A DNA stretch of 32,166 nt from an uncultured Algibacter sp. (GTDB lineage Bacteria > Bacteroidota > Bacteroidia > Flavobacteriales > Flavobacteriaceae), in the NCBI GenBank assembly GCA_938003745.1, contig CALKXS010000125.1:1-32166 (forward strand), in the 5' to 3' direction. The position numbers and the translations under genes were made by a program. The first letter of the stretch is position 1; each line of letters starts with the position of its first letter. Shown piece by piece: positions 8,614-16,735 of the stretch. The notes under the pieces were generated by a model. The model worked only from the letters and a program-made list of their open reading frames with translations. It made no database searches and had not been told where the DNA came from.

Positions 8614-8667
8614 TCAGCTCGCTTGATTGCAAATTTGAAAATGATGATGTAATTGAATAAATGTCAT
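8614..8667 (-). CDS. hisL: his operon leader peptide
   Basis: This 17-residue ORF reads MTFIQLHHHFQICNQAS, with three consecutive CAT histidine codons at residues 7-9. It lies about 107 bases upstream of hisG, before an intrinsic terminator and just after a probable promoter. When charged tRNA-His is scarce, a ribosome stalled on the His codons would leave TCAAGCG (codons for N-Q-A) free to pair with the terminator 5-prime arm and allow read-through. When histidine is plentiful, the ribosome reaches the stop and covers TCAAGCG, so the terminator forms. The role is inferred from sequence alone but the arrangement is highly specific. Confidence 0.88.
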   Translation of the reverse strand: MTFIQLHHHFQICNQAS

Positions 8668-8689
8668 GTTTTAATATTATTTAACAATA

Positions 8690-8722
8690 CAAATATGCGA
8701 ATTTTATGCTTACAATTCCAAA
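8690..8722 (-). promoter_or_regulatory. Probable his operon promoter
   Basis: On the minus strand, TTTG (8722-8719) is followed after 21 bases by CATATTTG (8697-8690), a 7/8 match to the Bacteroidota -7 element TAnnTTTG. Transcription would start near 8683, leaving about 16 bases before the hisL ATG. Spacing and position fit well. Confidence 0.55.
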
Positions 8723-8826
8723 TTATGAAATTAAAATTCTAAACATTTATAAATTCTATAGTTTTAGCATGGTTTGATTATTTAATATGCAAAATAACGA
8801 TTAAAATATTGAATTATTTATTCAAC

Positions 8827-8861
8827 AAAAAATCCTTTAAGTTTTACCTTAAAGGATTTTA
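8827..8861 (-). terminator. Terminator of the fabG-VWA-SPFH operon
   Basis: A 13-bp stem AAAATCCTTTAAG / CTTAAAGGATTTT (8860-8848 with 8841-8829 on the minus strand) with a 6-base loop runs into further T residues. It lies about 35 bases after the stop of the SPFH gene. It also insulates that operon from the his promoter downstream. Confidence 0.8.
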
Positions 8862-8894
8862 ATATTTTATAGTAAACGATAAATGCTTTAAAAC

Positions 8895-9710
8895 TTAGTT
8901 ATTTCCTAAAATAATAGGTAATCCAGAATCTCCGGATCCAATTACAATAACCTTGCTGTTTGGTGATTCTGATAGTTTCATTGTAGCCTCTATACCTTTA
9001 TCTTGAAGAATTTTATCTGTTAAAGACGCACTTAATATCTTATTTGCATCTGCTTTTCCTTGTGCTTCAATACGTTGCTTTTCGGCTTCCTTTGCGGCAG
9101 TAACTAATCTAAATTCATATTCTAAAGATGCTTGTTCTTGCTTTAGTTTACGTTCAATAGCCTCTTTAATTGTTGGAGGTAAAGTTACATCTCTAACTAA
9201 TACCTCATTTAATTGAACATATTGTTTATCAAGTATTTTCTTAGTTTCTTCAAAAATTTCAACTTGTATAGCATCACGCTTAGTTGAATACAAATCGTCA
9301 GGTGTATAACGTCCTATAACACTTCTTGCTGCACTACGAATTGCTGGTTGAATTACTCGTTGCAAATAACCTTGTCCAAGAGACTGATGCAAATTACCTA
9401 ATTCATTATAAACAGGCTCGTACCAAGCTGAAGCATCAATTTGAATCTCTAACCCATTGGAAGACAATACCTTCATTTTTTCAAATAACTCTTGTTGACG
9501 CACTTCGTAAACAAAAACCTTATTCCAAGGTGCTACGATATGAAAACCTTCTCCCATTGGCGGTTCATCAATCACAACACCTTCTCCAAACGTTTTAAAT
9601 AACACTCCAGCTTCTCCAGAATCTATTGTTACTGCCGATTTTGATAAAAGCACTACTAATATTATTGCCCCAATTATAAAAGGAAATGCAATTTTTGGTA
9701 ATTTTTCCAT
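8895..9710 (-). CDS. SPFH/prohibitin-family membrane protein
   Basis: This 271-residue protein has an N-terminal membrane anchor (about 8-24, IAFPFIIGAIILVVLL), then an SPFH/Band 7 domain (about 25-200; GEAGVLFKTFGEGV, PPTIKEAIERKL). A charged coiled-coil stretch follows (EQASLEYEFRLVTAAKEAEKQRIEA, about 190-214) and a C-terminal tail. Prohibitin-type proteins form large ring assemblies on the membrane and are often linked to membrane-protein quality control; no specific partner is shown here. It lies 20 bases after the VWA-domain gene and is the last gene of that operon, before a strong terminator. Confidence 0.9.
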   Translation of the reverse strand: MEKLPKIAFPFIIGAIILVVLLSKSAVTIDSGEAGVLFKTFGEGVVIDEPPMGEGFHIVAPWNKVFVYEVRQQELFEKMKVLSSNGLEIQIDASAWYEPVYNELGNLHQSLGQGYLQRVIQPAIRSAARSVIGRYTPDDLYSTKRDAIQVEIFEETKKILDKQYVQLNEVLVRDVTLPPTIKEAIERKLKQEQASLEYEFRLVTAAKEAEKQRIEAQGKADANKILSASLTDKILQDKGIEATMKLSESPNSKVIVIGSGDSGLPIILGNN

Positions 9711-9730
9711 TATTTATTTTTTGTTTTAGT

Positions 9731-11764
9731 TTAAATTAATCCGTTATATTTTCTTAAAAACCATTCAGCTGCTAAACTTATAACTATAATAGCCAAAAGA
9801 TATTTCCAATCTATCAAAGGTAACTTATTTTTATTGTTTTTCTGAATAGCAGTGTATTGATCATCATTCAATAAATCTTTTATTATTGCTTCACTATTAA
9901 CAACAAAACAGCTCTTTCCTTTACTGTTAGTAGCCAATTGTTGAAGCTTTGTTACATTCGCATTTAAAAATTGTTGCTCAACATTGTATTCTAATATTTG
10001 AAAACTCCCTGATTTAGATATGTTTTCTCCAGAAACTTTTACTGTAAAATTGTATTCTGAAGGCGATAGACTACTTAAATCTATTTCATAATAATTGTTT
10101 TTAACAATTAAAGGTAATATTTTTTCTTCCTTAGAAATTTTATCTACAAGTTTAATGTTAAGAGAACTACGTGCATCAAATTCGTAATTCTTATCAAAAA
10201 ACTGTGATTTTATTTTCACATCAGAACTACCATCATAAAAAGATTCATATTCAACATTTAATCTACCTCTTCTTTTGTTTGAAGCTATATACTGAACAAC
10301 CTTTCCTAAGAAATCATCAAACTGATTGAAAGATTTTGAATTAATAAAGCTTTGTGATCTCCACTGCCAAATATTCTCACCAAACAAAACTGCTTCTCTC
10401 CTACTGTTACTTTCAAAAGTTGCCAATAAAGGCTCTTCAGTTGAAACATTACCAACTTGTTTTTTCAAAATAGATTCAAAAGGCACAGAAAAAGTTACAG
10501 ACCCAAAATTTGAGTTTAAAGGCGGAAATGATTCAAAATTTAAATCATCTATAATAAAAGGGGTATAATTTAAATTAAGATTAGCCTGATAATTTTCTTC
10601 TTGATTTGTTATTTCTTGTTGATAATTAGCATTAATTGAATTAAAAAAACCTAAATCTGTTTTGGGTCCTATAACCACAAATCTATTTAAGTTTTCTTTA
10701 TCTAAAATTTCAAAAACAGGCTTGAATTTACTGGTAGGTTGATATAGAATAACTAATTGAAAATCATTTTTTTTCGATAAAATTTCTTTTGAATTTAAAA
10801 TAGAAACAGCGCGTTGCTCATTACTTTCGATACTCTTTTTTAAAACACCCAAATCTGGATGGAGAAAATCACTAACAATTGCGATCTTAGATTTTTGACT
10901 AATAATTTCTACTGCAAAGTTTTTATTGTTGTTTGTAATGTTTTTCTCATTATCAACTGGTAATAGCATTGCTTTAAAACTAGCAACACCAACTCTATTT
11001 GCTGGAAGCGTAAAGTTTACAACCTTAGAATTATTAGATTTTGAAAAGCTTAAATTCTCTGAATATACTGCAGAACTCCCTACTTTTACTACAAACTTAG
11101 AATTCACATTTACATTCCCATTATAAACTAGAATAGCCTCTACAGGGAATTTATTTTTTAAATAAACATATTTATTTACATTAAGTTGTTGAATTTTTAA
11201 ATCGGCATACACAGTGGTGTCTCCTAATATAACAGGATAAACAGGTTGTTTATATTGAGAAGAATTAAACTCATAATCATTGCCATAGGTTTGATTACCA
11301 TCTGTTAACAAAATTATGGGAGAAACACTTTCTTTATAAATATCAGATAATTCACTTAAAGCATTATCAATATTAGTTTGTTCTTTTTTGAAATTAATAG
11401 AATCTGTCTCGCTAATTTTATCACTAAAAGAATATGTAACTAAATTAAACTTCTCTTTTATAGCTTCATTATTAGAAATTAGCTCTAAGGTTTTTAATGC
11501 ATCAACATCCTGCTTTAAATGTTTAATAGATGATGAATTATCTACAGCAACAACCAAATTTGGCTTTTCTATATAAAGTTGATTCTGTTCAAATTTTGGA
11601 TTAACAATCAATAACAAAACTGCAAACAAAATAAGGAACCTCAAAAAAGTAAAAAGAATACTAAGTTTCGATTTTATTTTTGATTTATACCAATACTGAA
11701 AAAGCGCTAATAATAGCGCTATGATTCCAGATAATATTATATAAATAAGAGTTTCTGTTTGCAT
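9731..11764 (-). CDS. VWA-domain membrane protein
   Basis: The 677-residue protein begins with two membrane helices (about 5-24 and 34-54). A von Willebrand factor A-like domain follows, with the MIDAS signature D75-N-S-S-S79 (VVAVDNSSS) and LLTDGNQT near 150-157. The long middle part is probably extracytoplasmic beta-sandwich and glutamine-amidotransferase-like sequence. The protein ends in a further helix (about 650-668, LLAIIVISLAAEWFL) and a short basic tail. The layout resembles uncharacterised Bacteroidota VWA proteins related to the Bat (aerotolerance) group; assignment to a Bat protein is not justified. It lies between fabG (26-base gap) and the SPFH gene (20-base gap). Confidence 0.85.
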   Translation of the reverse strand: MQTETLIYIILSGIIALLLALFQYWYKSKIKSKLSILFTFLRFLILFAVLLLIVNPKFEQNQLYIEKPNLVVAVDNSSSIKHLKQDVDALKTLELISNNEAIKEKFNLVTYSFSDKISETDSINFKKEQTNIDNALSELSDIYKESVSPIILLTDGNQTYGNDYEFNSSQYKQPVYPVILGDTTVYADLKIQQLNVNKYVYLKNKFPVEAILVYNGNVNVNSKFVVKVGSSAVYSENLSFSKSNNSKVVNFTLPANRVGVASFKAMLLPVDNEKNITNNNKNFAVEIISQKSKIAIVSDFLHPDLGVLKKSIESNEQRAVSILNSKEILSKKNDFQLVILYQPTSKFKPVFEILDKENLNRFVVIGPKTDLGFFNSINANYQQEITNQEENYQANLNLNYTPFIIDDLNFESFPPLNSNFGSVTFSVPFESILKKQVGNVSTEEPLLATFESNSRREAVLFGENIWQWRSQSFINSKSFNQFDDFLGKVVQYIASNKRRGRLNVEYESFYDGSSDVKIKSQFFDKNYEFDARSSLNIKLVDKISKEEKILPLIVKNNYYEIDLSSLSPSEYNFTVKVSGENISKSGSFQILEYNVEQQFLNANVTKLQQLATNSKGKSCFVVNSEAIIKDLLNDDQYTAIQKNNKNKLPLIDWKYLLAIIVISLAAEWFLRKYNGLI

Positions 11765-11790
11765 TAAAAAGCTTAAATCTCTATAAAATA

Positions 11791-12537
11791 TTAAGTTAAC
11801 ATTCCTCCGTCAACATTCAATGTTTGTCCTGTTACATAAGCAGATAAATCACTAGCTAAAAACACACATACATTTGCTACATCTTCAGGAGATCCGCCAC
11901 GTTTTAAAGGAATTCCAGCTCGCCACCCTTTCACAACCTCTTCATCTAACTTTGCAGTCATTTCAGTTTCAATAAAACCTGGAGCGATTACGTTACTTCT
12001 AATATTTCTTGAGCCTAGTTCTAAAGCTACAGATTTAGAAAAACCAATAATACCAGCTTTTGAAGCAGCATAATTAGTTTGTCCAGCATTTCCTTTAACT
12101 CCAACAACAGAACTCATATTAATAATAGAACCTTTACGCTGTTTAAGCATAGTACGTTGTACAGCTTTAGTCATATTAAAAACAGACTTTAAATTCACCT
12201 CTATTACAGTATCAAAATCCTCTTCACTAATACGCATCAACAAATTATCTTTTGTAATTCCTGCATTATTAATTAAGACATCAATACTTCCAAATTCCTT
12301 AAACACATCTCCTGCCAAAGTTTGAGCTTCATCAAAACTAGCAGCATTGCTTTTATATCCTTTAGCTTTTACACCTAATTTATTTAATTCTTTTTCTAAA
12401 GCATTGGCCGCTTCTACTGAAGAGCTGTATGTAAATGCTACATTAGCACCTTGAGCAGCAAAAACTTGAGCTATCCCTCTTCCAATTCCTCTACTAGCTC
12501 CTGTTATAATGGCCGTTTTACCTTCTAATAATTTCAT
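11791..12537 (-). CDS. fabG: 3-oxoacyl-[acyl-carrier-protein] reductase FabG
   Basis: FabG reduces 3-oxoacyl-ACP with NADPH in the fatty-acid elongation cycle. The 248-residue classical short-chain dehydrogenase shows TGASRGIG (12-19), the NNAG motif (90-93) and the catalytic S142/S143, Y156 and K160 (YAASK). It ends in NVDGGML, typical of FabG. The closeness to the FabG consensus (GITKDNLLMRI) makes it more likely than another SDR. It heads the operon with the VWA and SPFH genes. Upstream lies a 224-base divergent region with a strong palindrome. Confidence 0.93.
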   Translation of the reverse strand: MKLLEGKTAIITGASRGIGRGIAQVFAAQGANVAFTYSSSVEAANALEKELNKLGVKAKGYKSNAASFDEAQTLAGDVFKEFGSIDVLINNAGITKDNLLMRISEEDFDTVIEVNLKSVFNMTKAVQRTMLKQRKGSIINMSSVVGVKGNAGQTNYAASKAGIIGFSKSVALELGSRNIRSNVIAPGFIETEMTAKLDEEVVKGWRAGIPLKRGGSPEDVANVCVFLASDLSAYVTGQTLNVDGGMLT

Positions 12538-12643
12538 TTATTATATTTTAATTTGATATAAAAACACAAGTAAACATATTATGCTTTTTAAATCTTTATG
12601 GTTGATTAATAATTAGATATTCAAATATAGGAATATCATGTAA

Positions 12644-12690
12644 ATAATTACATTATTAACGTAATTATAGTTCATTAATAATGTAATTAT
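12644..12690. repeat. 16-bp perfect inverted repeat in a divergent intergenic region
   Basis: ATAATTACATTATTAA (12644-12659) and TTAATAATGTAATTAT (12675-12690) are exact reverse complements separated by 15 bases. The spacer itself holds another GTAATTAT. The element lies between the divergent starts of fabG and the lipoprotein gene, without a T-run, so an operator or a cruciform is as likely as a terminator. Confidence 0.55.
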
Positions 12691-12761
12691 CTACATTTAT
12701 AACGCAACCTTTATTGATTAAATACATCTAATAATAAACAATGTGAATATTCTATGATACT

Positions 12762-13463
12762 ATGAAATACACGCTTCTTTTTTTATTTGCAATATTATTT
12801 TTAAGTTGTAATGTAACTGATAATGATGATAAGCTATCTTCAAAAATATGTACAGATACCCCCCTTGAGAATATTCAATGGATAAAAGACTTGATAAATA
12901 ACACCGATTCTAACGGTTTTGAAATTATACAATATGATTATAAAGGACAAACTGTTTTTTTAATAAATAGTTGTTTAAATTGTACTGATAATCTTATTAC
13001 TATATATGATTGTCAACAAAATAAAGTTTGTGAGTTTGGTGGTATTGCAGGCTTAAATACTTGTCCTGATTTTGATACCGAAGCAACTAATGCAACAGTA
13101 ATATTTACAGATAGATATTGTGAAAAAGGCACTGTAATTAGCCCTAAACTCTATAAGAAACTTGATCACTCCCCTATTATTTCAGCAGAAATTAAACAGA
13201 ATTGTTTGCATATTACGTTTAATATTTTATCAACTCAAGATAAGATTGATGATGTTACATTGGTAGACTCTGGATCCATTTTAGAAAGTAATCCAATACA
13301 AAGACTTTTGAAATTTAATATTAAAGAAAACTTGACTAAACCAACTTCGGTAACTGTAACAACATCTTTTGATATTTCAAATCTAGCTGATGACGGTGAA
13401 ACTGTTATTCTGAATATCAAAGATTATGGTACAATAGAATACACTAAGCTAATTACAAACTAG
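12762..13463 (+). CDS. Putative lipoprotein with DUF6970-like N-terminal region
   Basis: The 233-residue protein has a lipoprotein signal with lipobox FLSC and acylated Cys at 16. A region at about 50-110 includes YKGQTVFLINSC, a pair of Cys residues (NSCLNC) and CEFGGIAGLNTCPDF. This pattern resembles the DUF6970 family of Bacteroidota surface lipoproteins, recalled rather than searched. The C-terminal half (about 120-233) is beta-rich and unassigned. It stands alone on the plus strand and ends at a bidirectional terminator shared with the next, convergent gene. Confidence 0.8.
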   Translation: MKYTLLFLFAILFLSCNVTDNDDKLSSKICTDTPLENIQWIKDLINNTDSNGFEIIQYDYKGQTVFLINSCLNCTDNLITIYDCQQNKVCEFGGIAGLNTCPDFDTEATNATVIFTDRYCEKGTVISPKLYKKLDHSPIISAEIKQNCLHITFNILSTQDKIDDVTLVDSGSILESNPIQRLLKFNIKENLTKPTSVTVTTSFDISNLADDGETVILNIKDYGTIEYTKLITN

Positions 13464-13480
13464 GAGTAACATAATTAAAC

Positions 13481-13516
13481 AAAATCCGTTAATCTAAAAA
13501 CAGATTAACGGATTTT
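13481..13516. terminator. Bidirectional terminator between convergent lipoprotein genes
   Basis: A perfect 15-bp stem AAAATCCGTTAATCT / AGATTAACGGATTTT with a 6-base loop. It is flanked by A-rich sequence on one side and T residues on the other, so it can work for both strands. It lies 17 bases after one stop codon and 24 bases from the other. Confidence 0.85.
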
Positions 13517-13540
13517 TCATTTTATAAACTATTAGAAATA

Positions 13541-14116
13541 TTATTCATAAGCTATAAATTTCATATCAACAACTCCAAGATATGATTGCTCTGAAAATGT
13601 AGTTGGTAAAGTTTGGCTTGTACCAAAGTTTGAACCATAACCAGTAATTAAAATATCATTAGACTCTACAGGAAACAACCCTGTATTCGGACTTGAAAAT
13701 TGATAATAATCATTTGTATTAATAGCTACAAAATAATTAATTCCAGAATATATGTTTACAGAATTTATATCTTCAAAAGATAGTAATCCTGAGCTAGAAA
13801 CTATATTTTTTGTTACTAAAATTTCTTCAGTATCTACATTCCACAACGTTACCCTGTATACATCATTGTTTGGCACTCGAATACCTAATGCTACAATTTC
13901 CCCATCTTTAAACGATTTAAATTTATACCCTAATTCAAATGTTACCGGACCATCTATTTTTTGATAAGTCACCTGCATATGTCCGCTTTCTATTAATGAT
14001 TTCATTGGGTATTGAGGAGAGGCTTCAACTACTGTTATTTCGTCATCATTTTTAGAACAACTATTAAAAAATAACCCTATAAGAATTAATACTAAATATA
14101 CTTTTTGAGATTTCAT
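13541..14116 (-). CDS. Putative lipoprotein, DUF4082-like
   Basis: This 191-residue protein has a lipoprotein signal with lipobox FNSC and Cys at 20. A beta-sandwich-like domain follows (about 55-190), with FELGYKFKSFKDGEIVALGI, YRVTLWNVDTEEIL and SGINYFVAINTNDYYQF. The order of a G-x-x-F strand, a G-x-I strand and LWN-x-D is like DUF4082-type carbohydrate-associated or surface domains. This match is from memory, so the family is tentative. It is a single-gene unit, convergent with the other lipoprotein. Confidence 0.78.
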   Translation of the reverse strand: MKSQKVYLVLILIGLFFNSCSKNDDEITVVEASPQYPMKSLIESGHMQVTYQKIDGPVTFELGYKFKSFKDGEIVALGIRVPNNDVYRVTLWNVDTEEILVTKNIVSSSGLLSFEDINSVNIYSGINYFVAINTNDYYQFSSPNTGLFPVESNDILITGYGSNFGTSQTLPTTFSEQSYLGVVDMKFIAYE

Positions 14117-14192
14117 GATTTCTAGTTATTGTTTATACTAGTATATCAACACTCTTTAGTTTTTGTTACCCTTCTTCTTAAATTTATTGCAT

Positions 14193-14226
14193 TAAAAAAT
14201 CCGTTAACTAATAAAAGCTAACGGAT
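14193..14226 (-). terminator. Terminator downstream of sucD
   Basis: On the minus strand an 11-bp stem ATCCGTTAGCT / AGTTAACGGAT (one G-U, 6-base loop) is followed by TTTTTTAAT. It lies 26 bases after the sucD stop. The stem word ATCCGTTAA is nearly the same as in the terminator at 13481-13516. Confidence 0.8.
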
Positions 14227-14251
14227 CTTGTATTTAAAAGAACTATTAAGT

Positions 14252-15124
14252 TTATCCTAATACTTCTGCTATTTTCTTTCCGATCTCAGCAGGAGAATCC
14301 ACAACGTGAATCCCGCATTCTCTCATAATTGCTTTTTTAGCTTGAGCAGTATCATCACTACCGCCAACAATAGCACCAGCATGTCCCATTGTTCTTCCAG
14401 CAGGAGCAGTTTCACCAGCAATAAATCCAACAACTGGCTTTTTACTTCCACTTGCTTTATACCAATTAGCAGCATCTGCTTCTAACTGACCTCCAATTTC
14501 ACCAATCATAACAACTGCTTCAGTTTCTGGGTCGTTTATTAATAACTCAACAGCTTCTTTAGTTGTTGTTCCAATAATTGGATCTCCACCAATTCCAATA
14601 GCTGTGGTAATTCCTAAACCTTGTTTTACAACTTGATCGGCAGCTTCATAAGTTAATGTACCTGATTTAGACACAATACCAACTTTTCCTTTTTTGAAAA
14701 CAAAACCTGGCATAATACCAACTTTAGCTTCACCAGGAGTAATTATACCAGGACAGTTAGGTCCAATTAATCTACAAGCTTTATTTTTAATATAATCTGA
14801 AGCTTTAATCATATCTGCAACTGGAATACCTTCAGTAATTGTAATAATCACTTTAATTCCTGCATCAGCAGCTTCCATAATAGCATCAGCAGCAAATGCA
14901 GGTGGCACAAAAATAATAGTTGTATCTGCATCAGCTTTATCAACAGCTTCTTGCACTGTATTAAAAACAGGCTTATCTAAATGTGTTTGACCACCTTTGC
15001 CTGGTGTAACACCACCTACAACGTTTGTACCATATTCAATCATTTGACCGGCATGAAAAGTACCTTCACTACCTGTAAAACCTTGAACTATTATTTTTGA
15101 ATCCTTATTTACTAAAACACTCAT
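14252..15124 (-). CDS. sucD: Succinyl-CoA synthetase alpha subunit
   Basis: SucD forms, with SucC, the TCA-cycle enzyme that interconverts succinyl-CoA and succinate with NTP synthesis. The 290-residue length is standard. The CoA-binding [11 protein letters not shown] (15-25), the IGPNCPGI motif (120-127), the SKSGTLTYE motif (152-160) and the phosphohistidine H248 in [13 protein letters not shown] are all present. No sucC is in the window, so the subunits are not adjacent, as often in Flavobacteriia. The gene appears to be a single unit between its own -7-like promoter and a terminator. Confidence 0.97.
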   Translation of the reverse strand: MSVLVNKDSKIIVQGFTGSEGTFHAGQMIEYGTNVVGGVTPGKGGQTHLDKPVFNTVQEAVDKADADTTIIFVPPAFAADAIMEAADAGIKVIITITEGIPVADMIKASDYIKNKACRLIGPNCPGIITPGEAKVGIMPGFVFKKGKVGIVSKSGTLTYEAADQVVKQGLGITTAIGIGGDPIIGTTTKEAVELLINDPETEAVVMIGEIGGQLEADAANWYKASGSKKPVVGFIAGETAPAGRTMGHAGAIVGGSDDTAQAKKAIMRECGIHVVDSPAEIGKKIAEVLG

Positions 15125-15158
15125 ATGAGATTATTTTATCTTGATTAATTTATTTTAA

Positions 15159-15189
15159 CAAATGTAATTTTTTGAATTATATTTTTAAA
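15159..15189 (-). promoter_or_regulatory. Candidate sucD promoter
   Basis: On the minus strand, TTTA (15189-15186) is followed after 19 bases by TACATTTG (15166-15159), an exact match to TAnnTTTG. It lies 35 bases before the sucD ATG. The -33 element matches TTTG in 3 of 4 positions. Confidence 0.45.
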
Positions 15190-15220
15190 GTAAAATTCAT
15201 TTTAATTTTGTTAAAAAATG

Positions 15221-16165
15221 CTATTTATTTTCTATTTGTTTTAACGTCTCTAATATTTCTGGAATCTTTCTTATCGCAGCTATTTCTTTATATTTAGAAC
15301 GAAAATCATCAGCTGGAATTCCAAAATAACTTTTACCACCTTCTAACGATTTACTTACTCCTGCTTTTGCAGAAATAACAGCTTTTGCTCCAATAGTAAT
15401 ACCACTTGTAATACCTACTTGTCCCCAAATAGTGACTTCATCTTCAATAACAACACACCCTGCGATACCCACTTGAGAAGCAATTAAACATTTTTCACCT
15501 ATTACAGTATCATGTCCAATTTGAACTTGATTATCTATTTTAGTTCCCTCTTTAATAAGTGTATCTGCTGTGACTCCTCTATCAATAGTACAACTAGCTC
15601 CAATATCTACATTATCTTCAAAAACTACTCTGCCCGATGACTTTAATCTATCAAATCCACTAGGTCTCTTTTTATAATAAAAAGCATTTGCTCCAAGTAC
15701 AGAGCCAGAATGAATAGTGACATTATCTCCTATTACTGCATCATCATATATACTAACATTAGAATGTATAATACAGTTATCACCGATAACCACATTATGA
15801 CCGATAAAAGAATTAGGCTGAATCACCGTATTCGTTCCTATTATAGCCGAATCAGAAATCTGACTATTAGCAGAAATAAAAGGCCTAAAATGATTTGTTA
15901 GCTTATTAAAATCTCTAAAAGGATCATCACTTACTAAAAGCGCTTTACCTTCAGGACATTCCACTTCTTTATTAATAAGGATAATAGTTGCTGCAGATTC
16001 TAAAGCTTTGTCATAATATTTAGGATGATCTACAAATACAATATCTCCCGGTTCTACAACATGAATCTCATTCATCCCTAAAACAGGGAAATCTTTATCA
16101 CCAACAAAATTACACGTAATAAGCTGCGCTATTTCATTTATTGTATATGGCTTTGGAAACTTCAT
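15221..16165 (-). CDS. Second LpxD-like UDP-3-O-acylglucosamine N-acyltransferase paralogue
   Basis: This 314-residue protein has an LpxD-type N-terminal uridine-binding-like domain (about 1-95) and a left-handed beta-helix of hexapeptide repeats (about 100-270). It is shorter than LpxD proper (337 residues at 18940-19953). The main catalytic histidine is kept as H218 (QIGHDT). The second active-site-region histidine, H278 in the neighbouring LpxD (FAGH), is replaced by Gly at 255 (TSGITIG). This suggests a changed acceptor, acyl donor or rate. It follows efp directly (no gap) and ends the cluster. Whether it acts on lipid A or another acylated sugar is unknown. Confidence 0.85.
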   Translation of the reverse strand: MKFPKPYTINEIAQLITCNFVGDKDFPVLGMNEIHVVEPGDIVFVDHPKYYDKALESAATIILINKEVECPEGKALLVSDDPFRDFNKLTNHFRPFISANSQISDSAIIGTNTVIQPNSFIGHNVVIGDNCIIHSNVSIYDDAVIGDNVTIHSGSVLGANAFYYKKRPSGFDRLKSSGRVVFEDNVDIGASCTIDRGVTADTLIKEGTKIDNQVQIGHDTVIGEKCLIASQVGIAGCVVIEDEVTIWGQVGITSGITIGAKAVISAKAGVSKSLEGGKSYFGIPADDFRSKYKEIAAIRKIPEILETLKQIENK

Positions 16166-16732
16166 TTACTCTTTTACACGTTCTTTGTAAGTTCCTTTAT
16201 CTGTCTCTACTTTTATTTTATCTCCTTCATTAATAAAAAGAGGTACGTTAACAATAGCACCTGTTTCCACGGTAGCAGGCTTTGTTGCATTAGTTGCTGT
16301 GTTACCTTTTACACCAGGCTCTGTTCCTGTTACTTCTAAAATTACGCTTGCAGGTAATTCAACAGAAAGAGGCATATCATCTTCTGAATTAATAATTACT
16401 GTTACCACTTGCCCTTCTTTCATTAATCCAGGATTATCAAGTGTGCCTTTTTGAAGTTCAATTTGAGAATAATCTTCTGTATTCATAAAATGAAACGTTT
16501 CTCCTTCATTGTATAAATATTGAAATTTATGTGTTTCAACACGAACATCATCTAATTTATGCCCCGCAGAAAACGTATTATCAATAACCTTTCCGTTAGT
16601 TACACTTTTTAATTTAGTTCTAACAAACGCAGGACCCTTACCTGGTTTTACATGTAAAAATTCAATGATTTTATAAATATCGTGATTATACTTAATACAT
16701 AATCCGTTTCTAATATCTGATGTACTTGCCAT
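16166..16732 (-). CDS. efp: Elongation factor P
   Basis: EF-P enters the ribosomal E site and relieves stalling at consecutive prolines. The 188-residue, three-domain length is standard: KOW-like domain 1, two OB domains, and C-terminal TYKERVKE. The loop tip HVKPGKGPAFV puts a lysine at position 32, the residue that is post-translationally modified in EF-P of other bacteria; which modification is used here cannot be read from this window. It sits in the lipid A cluster between lpxA (3-base gap) and the LpxD paralogue, so its supply is tied to envelope-lipid synthesis genes. Confidence 0.96.
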   Translation of the reverse strand: MASTSDIRNGLCIKYNHDIYKIIEFLHVKPGKGPAFVRTKLKSVTNGKVIDNTFSAGHKLDDVRVETHKFQYLYNEGETFHFMNTEDYSQIELQKGTLDNPGLMKEGQVVTVIINSEDDMPLSVELPASVILEVTGTEPGVKGNTATNATKPATVETGAIVNVPLFINEGDKIKVETDKGTYKERVKE

Positions 16733-16735
16733 AAT

